64,000 nt of DNA from an uncultured Cytophagales bacterium (GTDB taxonomy: Bacteria > Bacteroidota > Bacteroidia > Cytophagales > Thermonemataceae): the NCBI GenBank assembly GCA_938002655.1, contig CALLAC010000007.1:62001-126000 (forward strand), given 5' to 3'. The translations under genes and the position numbers were made by a program. Positions 50,544 through 59,189 of the stretch are shown one piece after another. The notes beneath the pieces were generated by a model that worked only from the letters and a program-made list of their open reading frames with translations, was not told the origin of the DNA and did not search any database. How positions within the stretch are numbered: position 1 is the stretch's first letter; every line of letters begins with the position of its first letter.

Positions 50544-51623
50544 ATGATAATAGAAAGTTTGTGGCACTTTGTTTTGTATTTGGCTTTGGTGCTTACTTTG
50601 GTACTCATTGCTTTTTATGCAGAACGCAAAATAGCGGCTTTTGTACAAGACCGAATGGGACCTACAGAAGTAGGAAAATTTGGTACGCTTCAGCCTTTTG
50701 CCGATTTGCTCAAACTGCTCCAAAAAGAAGATATTATTCCTGCGAAGGTAGATAAAAAATTATTTCTGCTTGCACCCGTAGTGATTTTTCCAGCAGTATT
50801 TGCAGGAATGGCAGTTTTACCACTTACAAGTACTTTTCAGGCTTCGGCTTTGAATGTAGGCGTTTTTTTTCTGCTTGCATTGGTTTCGCTTGATGTAGTA
50901 GGTTTACTAATGGCGGGTTGGGCTTCTAACAACAAATTTTCACTTTTAGGGGCTATGCGTTCCGTAGCTCAAATTATATCGTACGAAGTGCCTTTGGTGC
51001 TTTCTGTTCTGTGTGTAGTAGTGCTTTCGCAAAGTTTAGATTTGAAGCAGATAGTTCTTTTACAAAGTACACAAAGCACAGAAAAAATTTATCTTTTTGG
51101 TATTTCGGCTTTGGGCATAGAGGTTACATCTATTGGAGGCTTTCTTACTTGGAATGTGCTTAAAATGCCCCTGCTTTTTTTAGTATATGTAATTTTTTTT
51201 ATAGCTACGCTGGCTGAGTGCAATCGTGCCCCTTTCGATTTGCCCGAAGGTGAATCTGAAATTATTGGTGGGTTTCATACTGAATATTCAGGTTTTCGGT
51301 TTGCAATCTTCTTTTTGGCAGAATACACCATGATGATACTCGTAAGTATGCTCGGTGTGATGCTTTTTTGGGGAGGTTGGTTAAGTCCTTTGCCTAATTT
51401 GCCTAATATACCCCTTGCCGAATGGACAAATGGAAATGCCTTTTGGGCTATTTTTTGGCTTTGTTCCAAAACCCTTGTAGTGATTTTTCTGCAAATTATA
51501 GCTCGCTGGACTTACCCACGCTTACGTATAGACCAACTCACCTATTTGGCTTGGAAAGTACTAACACCTTTTGCTCTTGGTTTACTGCTTCTTTGTGCTA
51601 TCTGGCGTATTTTTTCGTTCTAA
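50544..51623 (+). CDS. nuoH: NADH-quinone oxidoreductase subunit H
   Basis: NuoH is the membrane subunit that forms part of the quinone pocket of complex I. The 359-residue protein has eight or more helices and the conserved loops AFYAERKIAAFVQDRMGP, AMRSVAQIISYEVPL and ECNRAPFDLPEGESEIIGGFHTEYSG. No other nuo gene is in the window. Its 3' end overlaps the convergent gldH by 42 nt. Confidence 0.95.
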   Translation: MIIESLWHFVLYLALVLTLVLIAFYAERKIAAFVQDRMGPTEVGKFGTLQPFADLLKLLQKEDIIPAKVDKKLFLLAPVVIFPAVFAGMAVLPLTSTFQASALNVGVFFLLALVSLDVVGLLMAGWASNNKFSLLGAMRSVAQIISYEVPLVLSVLCVVVLSQSLDLKQIVLLQSTQSTEKIYLFGISALGIEVTSIGGFLTWNVLKMPLLFLVYVIFFIATLAECNRAPFDLPEGESEIIGGFHTEYSGFRFAIFFLAEYTMMILVSMLGVMLFWGGWLSPLPNLPNIPLAEWTNGNAFWAIFWLCSKTLVVIFLQIIARWTYPRLRIDQLTYLAWKVLTPFALGLLLLCAIWRIFSF

Positions 51624-52163
51624 AAAGATACTTTTGGGTTTATTTTTCTCTTTTTCTGCTTCGTAGGCTTTCATTTCTTCAATTTCTTCGGCAGTAGTAT
51701 AAGCTACTCGCAAGCCCATTGAAAGTATGCCTTTGAGCGGATTTTGCCGCATATATTGCTTGAAAACATACTTATACTTACCTTTTTGAGAGAATTTGAC
51801 GTTGCGAAAAGCAGGCAACTGATGCTCACGAATACCACCTGTTCCTTCTCCGTAAGGTTCACCTGTTTTAGGATTGAAAAGAGTAATATCCATCAGCAAA
51901 GAATCTATTTTTTTCCCATCGGGGTAGTGCATATAGTAAGTAACAAACAGATTGTAATAAGCATAATTTATTTCGTTACGGACATTATAGTAAAGCGTAT
52001 AACTCTTTGTGGTATCTTCAATTTCAAATTCAAAAGTAAGAGGATTTTCGTAAAACCATTCAGCATTTTTAAGACTTTGGTTTGCTTCAAAAAGGGTATT
52101 AGGGTCTTTGCAGGCGAAAAAAAAGAGACTGAAAAACAAGAAATTTACAAACGAACGCCACAT
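51582..52163 (-). CDS. gldH: Gliding motility lipoprotein GldH
   Basis: GldH is needed for gliding in Bacteroidota and is found in the outer or inner membrane. The 193-residue precursor has lipobox FFFAC and the family pattern ENPLTFEFEIEDTTKSYTLYYNVRNEINYAYYNLF, GEGTGGIREHQLPAF, KYKYVFKQYMRQNPLKGILSMGLRV. A charged C-terminal extension (AEEIEEMKAYEAEKEKNKPK) goes beyond the usual end. ATG 52163 gives the proper signal; a GTG 21 nt upstream is less likely. Confidence 0.88.
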   Translation of the reverse strand: MWRSFVNFLFFSLFFFACKDPNTLFEANQSLKNAEWFYENPLTFEFEIEDTTKSYTLYYNVRNEINYAYYNLFVTYYMHYPDGKKIDSLLMDITLFNPKTGEPYGEGTGGIREHQLPAFRNVKFSQKGKYKYVFKQYMRQNPLKGILSMGLRVAYTTAEEIEEMKAYEAEKEKNKPKSIFLERKNTPDSTKKQ

Positions 52164-52229
52164 TTTTCTTGGGTTTACAAACACTACGGCAAGTAAAAAA
52201 ATTTAGACATTTTTTCCAAAAATTAACAA

Positions 52230-52261
52230 AACCTATGAAGTTAAAATAAACCTCATAGGTT
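52230..52261. repeat. AACCT/AGGTT inverted repeat between gldH and acs
   Basis: Arms 52230-52242 and 52249-52261 pair over 13 positions with one mismatch. The outer AACCTAT ends match those of the 11.2-kb element. It follows acs on the minus strand and may end that transcript. Confidence 0.6.
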
Positions 52262-52307
52262 CGATGATGATTCAGTATTAAATACCTAAAACTTTAGCTG
52301 AATAAGA

Positions 52308-54230
52308 TTATTTTGCCGAGCTTTGCCGTAAGCCTGCTCCTTCAATGATTTCATCAACCACAGCTGGGTCTAGCAAGGTAGTAGTATCGCCGAGGTTAGA
52401 AATATCTTTTTCGGCAACTTTACGCAAAATTCTACGCATAATCTTACCACTACGCGTTTTAGGCAAGCCCGAAACAAACTGAATTACATCAGGTTTAGCA
52501 ATAGGACCTATCACTTTGCTAACCGTAGTCAGCAAACTTTGCTTGAGCTTTTCAGGGTCGTGGTTGCTAGCGGCACTATCCAAAATAACATAGGCATAAA
52601 TACCTTGCCCCTTGATTTCGTGAGGATAGCCCACCACAGCACTTTCAATGACAAGTGGATGCGAGTTGATAGCATTTTCTACTTCGGCAGTACCCAAGCG
52701 ATGCCCCGAAACATTGATCACATCATCTACGCGTCCAAGGATACGATAGTAGCCATCGGCGTCGCGTTTTACACCGTCGCCTGTAAAATACAAGCCTTTG
52801 AAGGTTTTGAAATAAGTATTCACGGCTCTGTCGTGGTCGCCGTAAGTGGTGCGTATCATTGAAGGCCAAGGGAATTTAATACACAAGTTACCTTCAACAT
52901 TATTGCCTTTGAGCTCTTTGCCTTCGTTGTCTACAATCACGGGCTGAATACCAGGCAAAGGTAAAGTTGCATAGCCAGGTTTTGTTGGTGTAACCCCCGC
53001 AATTGGGGAAATCATAATGCCGCCTGTTTCGGTTTGCCACCAAGTATCTACTATGGGGCAGTTGCCTTTCCCTACGTGATTGTAGTACCAATACCAGGCT
53101 TCTTCATTGATAGGCTCTCCTACCGAACCCAATACCTTCAAACTGCTCAAATCGTGCTTTTCTATGGGTTCTGTGCCATACGCCATTAAAGCCCGAATAG
53201 CCGTAGGAGCAGTATAAAGATGCGTAACTTTGTGTTTTTCTACAACTGCCCAAAATCTATCTACATCAGGGTAGGTAGGTACTCCTTCAAACATTACAAC
53301 AGTAGCACCATTGAGCAAAGGTCCATAAACAATATATGAATGCCCTGTAATCCAACCTATATCGGCTGTACACCAGAAGATATCTTGGGGTTCGTACTGG
53401 AACACATTTCGGAAAGTGTAAGCTGTATAAACCATGTAACCTCCTGTGGTGTGTACTACTCCTTTGGGTTTGCCTGTGGAACCCGACGTGTAAAGGATAA
53501 AAAGCATATCTTCTGAATCCATTTCTTCGGCTTTGTTCTGTGAGCTTACTCCTTTCAAAGCCTCGTGCCACCAGATATCTCTGCCTGCCTGCATTTGTAC
53601 GGCTGTACCTGTACGTTTCAAGACAATGACTTTTTCAACAGAAGAGCAGTTTTGCAAGGCTTCGTCTACGACGGCTTTTACTTCAATTGTTTTAGCTCCT
53701 CGGAAATTGCCATCAGAAGTAATAACCATTTTGGCTTGGGCATCGTTGATACGGTCTGCAAGAGAACTTGCCGAAAAACCTGCAAATACTACCGAATGAA
53801 TAGCCCCAATTCTTGCACAAGCAAGCATTGCAATAGCGGCTTCGGGGGTCATAGGCATGTAAATAGCTACTCTATCGCCTTTACGAACCCCGTTGGCAAG
53901 CAATACATTTGCAAAACGACATACCTCTTCGTATAATTCTCGGTAGCTTAGCTTGCGTACAGGTTCATCGGGGTTATTGGGTTCAAAGATGAGAGCCGTC
54001 TTATCTCCCAAGGTAAAGAGATTTCGCTCAAAGATATTTTCTGTAATGTTGAGCTTGGCATTCATAAACCACTTGACATCTAGGGTTTCAAAGTTCCATT
54101 CAACGACTTTGTCCCAAGTTTTACGCCAGTGAAACTGTTGAGCTACGCTATCCCAGAAATCCTCAGGATTAGCGATACTTTTTTGGTACTCGTACAAGTA
54201 CCCGCTGAGGGTGTTGATTTTAGTGAGCAT
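52308..54230 (-). CDS. acs: Acetyl-CoA synthetase
   Basis: Acs activates acetate to acetyl-CoA through acetyl-AMP. The 640-residue protein has the AMP-binding loop YTSGSTGKPKGVVHTTGGY, DIGWITGHSYIVYGPL, WWQTETGGIMISP, and the C-terminal catalytic lysine in TRSGKIMRRILRK, the site commonly controlled by acetylation. It is the last gene of an eight-gene co-directional run with a symporter-kinase, regulator and transport genes. Confidence 0.96.
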   Translation of the reverse strand: MLTKINTLSGYLYEYQKSIANPEDFWDSVAQQFHWRKTWDKVVEWNFETLDVKWFMNAKLNITENIFERNLFTLGDKTALIFEPNNPDEPVRKLSYRELYEEVCRFANVLLANGVRKGDRVAIYMPMTPEAAIAMLACARIGAIHSVVFAGFSASSLADRINDAQAKMVITSDGNFRGAKTIEVKAVVDEALQNCSSVEKVIVLKRTGTAVQMQAGRDIWWHEALKGVSSQNKAEEMDSEDMLFILYTSGSTGKPKGVVHTTGGYMVYTAYTFRNVFQYEPQDIFWCTADIGWITGHSYIVYGPLLNGATVVMFEGVPTYPDVDRFWAVVEKHKVTHLYTAPTAIRALMAYGTEPIEKHDLSSLKVLGSVGEPINEEAWYWYYNHVGKGNCPIVDTWWQTETGGIMISPIAGVTPTKPGYATLPLPGIQPVIVDNEGKELKGNNVEGNLCIKFPWPSMIRTTYGDHDRAVNTYFKTFKGLYFTGDGVKRDADGYYRILGRVDDVINVSGHRLGTAEVENAINSHPLVIESAVVGYPHEIKGQGIYAYVILDSAASNHDPEKLKQSLLTTVSKVIGPIAKPDVIQFVSGLPKTRSGKIMRRILRKVAEKDISNLGDTTTLLDPAVVDEIIEGAGLRQSSAK

Positions 54231-54277
54231 AGTTTTAAAGTTTTAAGTGAATATTTTAAATTTTAGTTAGGTGTTGT

Positions 54278-54649
54278 TTAAGAGGTTATAAAAAGTTCTT
54301 TTACTTTGTTTACAATCTGCTTATTCGTAAATGGTTTGGTAATGTAAAAATCTGCTCCTATTTCATAACCTTTTTTTATATCGCTTTCCTTGCTTTTAGC
54401 ACTGATGAAAATCACCTTACTATTTTCGGTTTCAGGGTTTGATTTGATAAACCTGCAAATTTCGTAGCCATCTACATCGGGCATCATAATATCTAAAAGC
54501 ACTACATCAGGCAGATGGTTTTGTATGCTTTCCAAGGCTTCTGTACCATTGCGAGCTACAAAAACTTCATATCCTTCTTTTCGCATCAAAAAATCCAAAG
54601 ACATCAAGATATTGGGTTCATCATCTACAATTAGAACTTTCATAGGCAT
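54278..54649 (-). CDS. Receiver-only response regulator
   Basis: The 123-residue CheY-like protein has the acidic pair in VDDEPNI, the phosphorylation Asp in LLDIMMPDVDG, the Ser/Thr switch in VIFISAKSK and the Lys in ITKPF. No output domain is present. It starts 3 nt after the stop of the symporter-kinase gene, so they are translated together. The ATG at 54649 or 54643 may be used. The target is probably a protein partner. Confidence 0.92.
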   Translation of the reverse strand: MPMKVLIVDDEPNILMSLDFLMRKEGYEVFVARNGTEALESIQNHLPDVVLLDIMMPDVDGYEICRFIKSNPETENSKVIFISAKSKESDIKKGYEIGADFYITKPFTNKQIVNKVKELFITS

Positions 54650-54652
54650 CAA

Positions 54653-57346
54653 TTAAGTTGTTGGCTTCAAAATGGTGGTATTATCACTGCTTGTTTCGGA
54701 TAAATCGAGCGATAAAGTCCGAAACAAGCGAAAATAAAACTTTGTCATTCCTTGTTCTTGTTCTACACCGATACTTCCTTTGTGGTATTGAATAATTTTT
54801 TTACTGATAGCCAGCCCCAAACCGCTTCCTTTGGGTTTGCGATTATTCTGATTTTCTGCTTGAAAAAACTTTTCAAAAATAGCATCTTTCAGTTCAGCAG
54901 GAACTCCTTTGCCATCGTCAAGTACTGCAATTTCTATAAAGTTTTGCTTTGAATAGCTACTTACGATAATTTTTGTTTTAGCAAATTTCACAGCATTGGA
55001 AAGAAAATTGAGAATTACCTGCAAAATTCTATCCTTATCTACTTCCGACCAAAGCGGCTCTTGGGAGAGTTGTGTAGAAAATTGTATTTTTTTCTCTGCT
55101 ATTATGCTCTCGTAAATCCTAATAGCTTCTTTTACGATTTCATTAAGGTTTTGGGTTGTAAGATGCAATTTTTGCTTACCCGACTCAAACTTTTCAAGTT
55201 CAAGTACCTGATTGATAAGCCTTTCCATTCGTTCTGTTTCACTGATAACGGTTTTTAGAAAATGCTCTCGTTGTGTAGATTCTAAATCGGGGTTTTCGTA
55301 TAAAATTTCCGAAAGTGAGCGTATAGAAGTAATTGGTGTTTTGAGTTCGTGAGTTACGGTACTGATAAACTCATTTTTAAGAGCATCTGCTTTCTTGAGC
55401 TCAAAATTGAGTTTTTTGAGTTCTTGGGTTTCTTTCAGAATTTTTAGTACTTCTTCTTGGGTAAGCATTTCTTCTTGCACTACCGAAGCCACAAGTATTC
55501 TTGCCGAAGTAGAGCCTATTGCCGTGGCAAGTATTTTTTCAGCATATTTTACGAGCTTTGCATTGCGTTCGGCTTCATCGGCATACAATTTCCCCTGATT
55601 TTTTTGCTCAAACTCATTTAGCAAGTTTTTTGCTTTATTTTCACCCACAAAACGAGCCAAAAGTTCCTCTAAATTTTTTTTATGAGCAATTCCTTTCCAT
55701 ATAACTGCTTCATCATAAGAATCGGCATACTTGAAAATATCTACAAAGAGTTCGGCTTGGTTGCGTTCTTGTGAATTTTGAGAAGTAAAAGCAGAAATCG
55801 CAACATAAGCGGTAATATTAAAAAACAAACTCCAAAAAAGCGAATGTGCCACAGGCGAAAATTCTAATCCGAAAAGTGATTGAGGACGTAACCAACTCAT
55901 ACCAAACAAACCTTCTTGCATAATACTTTTTGAAAGCAAACCCGCCTCAACAAAATTGGGAACAATAAGCGTATAAAACCAGACTGCAAAGCCCAACACA
56001 ATGCCAGCTAATGCACCCTTATGAGTTGCTTCTTTCCAATACAAACCACCAATAACGGCAGGGGCAAACTGCGAAACTGCTACAAAGGAAACCAAACCGA
56101 TAGAAACTAAGGGCAAATCAAATGCAGTGTAGAGGTACCAGTAGGCCAAAATTAGTACCAACATAATACTTGCTCTGCGAATATAGAGTACCCATTTGCC
56201 CCATTGTTTATCTTTGAAGTATTGGGTTACTCCCATCCGAATACTTAAAGGAATAAATAGATTGTTTGTAAGCATAAGGCTCAATGCTAGCGAAGCCACA
56301 ATCAGCATACTTGTTGATGCCGCAAAGCCCCCCAGATAGGTCAGCAAAGCTAGGCTATAATTGTTATTTTGCAAGGGAAAAGCCAAAATGTAAATATCGG
56401 CGTCTATGCTATCGCCAAACTTCAACTTTCCTGCCAAAGCCACAGGCAATACAAATATGTTGATAAGCAACAAATACAATGGAAAAAGCCAAATAGCCTT
56501 TTCAAGATGTTTTTCACTTTTATTTTCTACAACAGCCATCTGAAACTGACGTGGCAAAAACATCACAGCAAAAAGGGAAGCTAAGCCTATCAAAAACCAC
56601 TCCCAAGCCTGATTTTTGGCACTGTCTTGAAAATATAAAATTTTCTGTAACTCCTTTTGCTCAAAGGCTTTCTGAAAAATATCACTAAAACCATCAAATA
56701 CTACAAAAACTACATAAGTTCCTGCTACCAAAAAAGCTAAAAGTTTGAAAATAGACTCAAAAGCAATAGCAAAAACCATTCCTTCGTTTCTACGAGTAAG
56801 GTCTAAACGACGCGTACCGAAGTAAATTGTAAAAATAGCCATTACCAAGGTAATGTAAAACCCGTAATCTAAAAATACAGGGTTGCGAGCATAATTTTTA
56901 GGATAATCTAGCAGTAAGGTGAAAGTTTCGCTAATAGCTTTAATTTGCAAGGCAAGGTACGGAATAACACCTAAAACGGTAAAAATGCTTACAATGGCTC
57001 CCAGGGTTACGTTTTTCCCATAACGCGTGGCTATCAAATCGGCAAGGCTGAAAATATTTTGAATTTTAGCAATACGAATAATTTTCCGCATCATAAACCA
57101 CCACAAAGGCATTGAAAGTGTAGGTCCGAGATAAATCAAAAGAAAATCATAGCCAGTGTGCGAAGCCCTGCCAATAGAGCCGTAGTAAGTCCAAGCTGTA
57201 CAATAAACCGCCAACGAAAGAGCATAAATATACGGAGAATTGATAAAATGGCTTTTTTGCTCTGCTTTTTGCTCTGCCCAATAGGCAAGCCCGAAAAGCA
57301 GAAGTAAATATAACAAAGACACTATGATGATAATACCCCACTGCAT
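54653..57346 (-). CDS. Sodium/solute symporter-histidine kinase fusion (CbrA/CrbS type)
   Basis: The 897-residue protein starts with a full SSS-family transporter module of about 13 helices (roughly residues 1-520; AVYCTAWTYYGSIGRASHTGYDF, SLADLIATRYGKN, FAASTSMLIVASLALSLMLTN). After a coiled linker come the HisKA H-box VTHELKTP with His near 666, the N-box NFLSNAV, G1 DDGKGVP and G2 GSGLGLAI. CrbS and CbrA share this order and respond to acetate or C/N status. It overlaps nothing but is only 2 nt from the phosphatase and 3 nt from the regulator. Confidence 0.93.
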   Translation of the reverse strand: MQWGIIIIVSLLYLLLLFGLAYWAEQKAEQKSHFINSPYIYALSLAVYCTAWTYYGSIGRASHTGYDFLLIYLGPTLSMPLWWFMMRKIIRIAKIQNIFSLADLIATRYGKNVTLGAIVSIFTVLGVIPYLALQIKAISETFTLLLDYPKNYARNPVFLDYGFYITLVMAIFTIYFGTRRLDLTRRNEGMVFAIAFESIFKLLAFLVAGTYVVFVVFDGFSDIFQKAFEQKELQKILYFQDSAKNQAWEWFLIGLASLFAVMFLPRQFQMAVVENKSEKHLEKAIWLFPLYLLLINIFVLPVALAGKLKFGDSIDADIYILAFPLQNNNYSLALLTYLGGFAASTSMLIVASLALSLMLTNNLFIPLSIRMGVTQYFKDKQWGKWVLYIRRASIMLVLILAYWYLYTAFDLPLVSIGLVSFVAVSQFAPAVIGGLYWKEATHKGALAGIVLGFAVWFYTLIVPNFVEAGLLSKSIMQEGLFGMSWLRPQSLFGLEFSPVAHSLFWSLFFNITAYVAISAFTSQNSQERNQAELFVDIFKYADSYDEAVIWKGIAHKKNLEELLARFVGENKAKNLLNEFEQKNQGKLYADEAERNAKLVKYAEKILATAIGSTSARILVASVVQEEMLTQEEVLKILKETQELKKLNFELKKADALKNEFISTVTHELKTPITSIRSLSEILYENPDLESTQREHFLKTVISETERMERLINQVLELEKFESGKQKLHLTTQNLNEIVKEAIRIYESIIAEKKIQFSTQLSQEPLWSEVDKDRILQVILNFLSNAVKFAKTKIIVSSYSKQNFIEIAVLDDGKGVPAELKDAIFEKFFQAENQNNRKPKGSGLGLAISKKIIQYHKGSIGVEQEQGMTKFYFRLFRTLSLDLSETSSDNTTILKPTT

Positions 57347-57348
57347 GT

Positions 57349-58578
57349 TTACAGCTCAATTCCTATCATAAGTATATCATCTCTTTGCGGGCAAGTTCCC
57401 TGATATTCTAATAAAGCTTTTTCTACGCTATTTAGTTGCTCTTGTAAAGATCTTGAAATAGAATTTTGTAAAACACTTATCAGGCGATTTTCGCCAAATT
57501 TTTTCCCTTGTGAATTGTTTTGGTCAGTTAAGCCATCAGAATACATAAAAATTCTATCTCCTTTGGATAATTCTACGGCTTCATTTTCAAAAGCATGATC
57601 CCAATCAACATGTAAGCCTACGCTAACTCTATTGCCCTTAAAGTACAAAACCTGATTTTGAAAAGTGTATAGCAGAGGTCTTCTAGCTCCTGCAAAATTT
57701 ATGTAAAATGTATGAGCGATTGTTTTTGCTATACTACAAATTGCTATATCGGCAGAAACATCAAAATTGTATTCCTGCGTTACTTGAAATACACGGCTTA
57801 ACTCTTTCTCTACTTGATGAAGAATTTCTTCGGGATGTACTTGCTTGCGTACTAAAACTATTTCTTTCAATAACATATTCATCACTATGCTTATAAAAGA
57901 AGCGGATACGCCGTGCCCCATGCAATCTATGAGAGCTACAATACTGGTAGTTCCTACTTTACCAACCCAATAAAAATCTCCATTCACAATGTCTCGAGGC
58001 TTTGCCATTACGATAAAATTGCTGAATACATTTTGCAGGTCTTTTTCTTTGGGTAAAATCATTTTCTGAATACGAGAAGCTACTCGTATATTTTCTTCAA
58101 TGAGCTTATTTTTTTCAGCTAAGATTTTGTTTTTCTGAATAATATCATCTCGTTGGGTGGTAATTTCTTCTTGTTGTTGCCGAAGTTCTTCTGTTTGAGC
58201 CTGCAACTTTTGATTTTGTTCTTCAATAGTTTGTTGTTGCTCTACGAGTAAATCTTTTTGCCGAATATTCTTGACAATCAGCCCTGCTACTATCAAGATA
58301 CCTATCCCTGCAATAATAAAGCCCCAAAGACTAAATTGCTTTTGAATTTTAGCTTCTTGAAGGCTTTTTTGCATTATTTGTTTTTCTAACTTTTGCTTTT
58401 CTAGGGTATGCGTAAGTGTATCTAGCAAGTTCTGATAAAGATTTTTCGCTTTCGACAAATCTTTGGTAGTATCTGCTTGCAGTTTAGTTTGATACCACCA
58501 AGGCTCGGCTTTTTGTCCCCATAGTTCAATGGAGAGAAACAAGCACAACGATACAATGATAAATTTTTTCATAAGCAT
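57349..58578 (-). CDS. Membrane-anchored SpoIIE/PP2C-type serine phosphatase
   Basis: The 409-residue protein has a signal peptide, a short periplasmic helix region, a membrane helix (about residues 85-105), a long glutamine/glutamate coiled coil (QQQTIEEQNQKLQAQTEEL) and a PP2C domain from about residue 180. The metal-binding Asp residues are in NGDFYWVG, LIDCMGHG, MYSDGLTD and RDDILM, so the enzyme should be active. It lies directly before the symporter-kinase gene. Its target could be an anti-sigma antagonist or the transport system; none is adjacent. Confidence 0.9.
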   Translation of the reverse strand: MLMKKFIIVSLCLFLSIELWGQKAEPWWYQTKLQADTTKDLSKAKNLYQNLLDTLTHTLEKQKLEKQIMQKSLQEAKIQKQFSLWGFIIAGIGILIVAGLIVKNIRQKDLLVEQQQTIEEQNQKLQAQTEELRQQQEEITTQRDDIIQKNKILAEKNKLIEENIRVASRIQKMILPKEKDLQNVFSNFIVMAKPRDIVNGDFYWVGKVGTTSIVALIDCMGHGVSASFISIVMNMLLKEIVLVRKQVHPEEILHQVEKELSRVFQVTQEYNFDVSADIAICSIAKTIAHTFYINFAGARRPLLYTFQNQVLYFKGNRVSVGLHVDWDHAFENEAVELSKGDRIFMYSDGLTDQNNSQGKKFGENRLISVLQNSISRSLQEQLNSVEKALLEYQGTCPQRDDILMIGIEL

Positions 58579-58581
58579 ATG

Positions 58582-58797
58582 TTATTTTCTGATAACCAGC
58601 CACAAGGCAATGCATATCAGTGCCCATACTAAAAAAATATACACAAAAGCAGGTGGAAATCCTTTCCACAAAACAGGCTGGTTGAAGGCAGAAAGTATAG
58701 GGAAATTGAGCAAAAATATTCCTATGGTAAATACGAGCAGTAAAATCTGTCCTATTTTTTTCACTGATTTAGCCACGATTTTGCTCAATTTAAGCAA
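58582..58797 (-). CDS. Small two-helix membrane protein
   Basis: About 60-71 residues with two membrane helices (IGQILLLVFTIGIFLLNFPIL and FVYIFLVWALICIALWLVI). No ATG is in frame: TTG 58797 or GTG 58764 may be used, so the 5' end is uncertain. It is 3 nt before the phosphatase start. Small two-helix proteins next to SSS transporters often modify transport; that is analogy. Confidence 0.65.
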   Translation of the reverse strand: MLKLSKIVAKSVKKIGQILLLVFTIGIFLLNFPILSAFNQPVLWKGFPPAFVYIFLVWALICIALWLVIRK

Positions 58798-58847
58798 ATT
58801 TCATAATTTTTAAAATTTTTGATTGAAAAAGTTGAGAAAGATGCTTC

Positions 58848-58869
58848 CCCCTCTCTACAAAGAGAGGGG
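58848..58869. other. GC-rich hairpin between the two small membrane-protein genes
   Basis: A 9-bp perfect stem (58848-58856 with 58861-58869) closes an ACAA loop within the run of co-directional genes. No T-run follows on the minus strand, so it may tune expression of the downstream part rather than end transcription. Confidence 0.5.
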
Positions 58870-58875
58870 AAAGGC

Positions 58876-59151
58876 TTACAAATCTGCCGAAAACATCACA
58901 TCTCTGTCGTACTCTCCTTTTACAGAATAATAGCCAAATAGTGCTAATCCGAAGGCAATAGGTACAAAAATGGTAATGGTAATAATCCAAAAGAGATATG
59001 TGCTTTGCAGTTCGCTAGCAGGTTTTTTCCCTGCGGCAACAAGTTTTTCTAAGGCTGGAATTTCTGTAAAAAGTTGATTAAACATCATTACAATAAGCAC
59101 GGGGGCTAGCACCAGCCAAACTATACCGAGAATTCTTTTTAGAGCGTTCAT
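58876..59151 (-). CDS. Small two-helix membrane protein next to the MFS symporter
   Basis: The 91-residue protein has helices at residues 7-25 and 50-73 and a soluble loop between (PALEKLVAAGKKPASEL). Similar small proteins accompany MFS transporters in other Bacteroidota; I believe they form a DUF family (possibly DUF6814), but this is from memory. It starts 38 nt after the MFS stop. Confidence 0.7.
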   Translation of the reverse strand: MNALKRILGIVWLVLAPVLIVMMFNQLFTEIPALEKLVAAGKKPASELQSTYLFWIITITIFVPIAFGLALFGYYSVKGEYDRDVMFSADL

Positions 59152-59189
59152 AAGAAATGAGTTTTTTGATGTGATACAATAAGTTCTAA

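Noticed and set aside
50336-50723. Overlapping minus-strand frames around the ugd and nuoH starts
   Set aside because: They are shadows of ugd and nuoH with no start context or family similarity.
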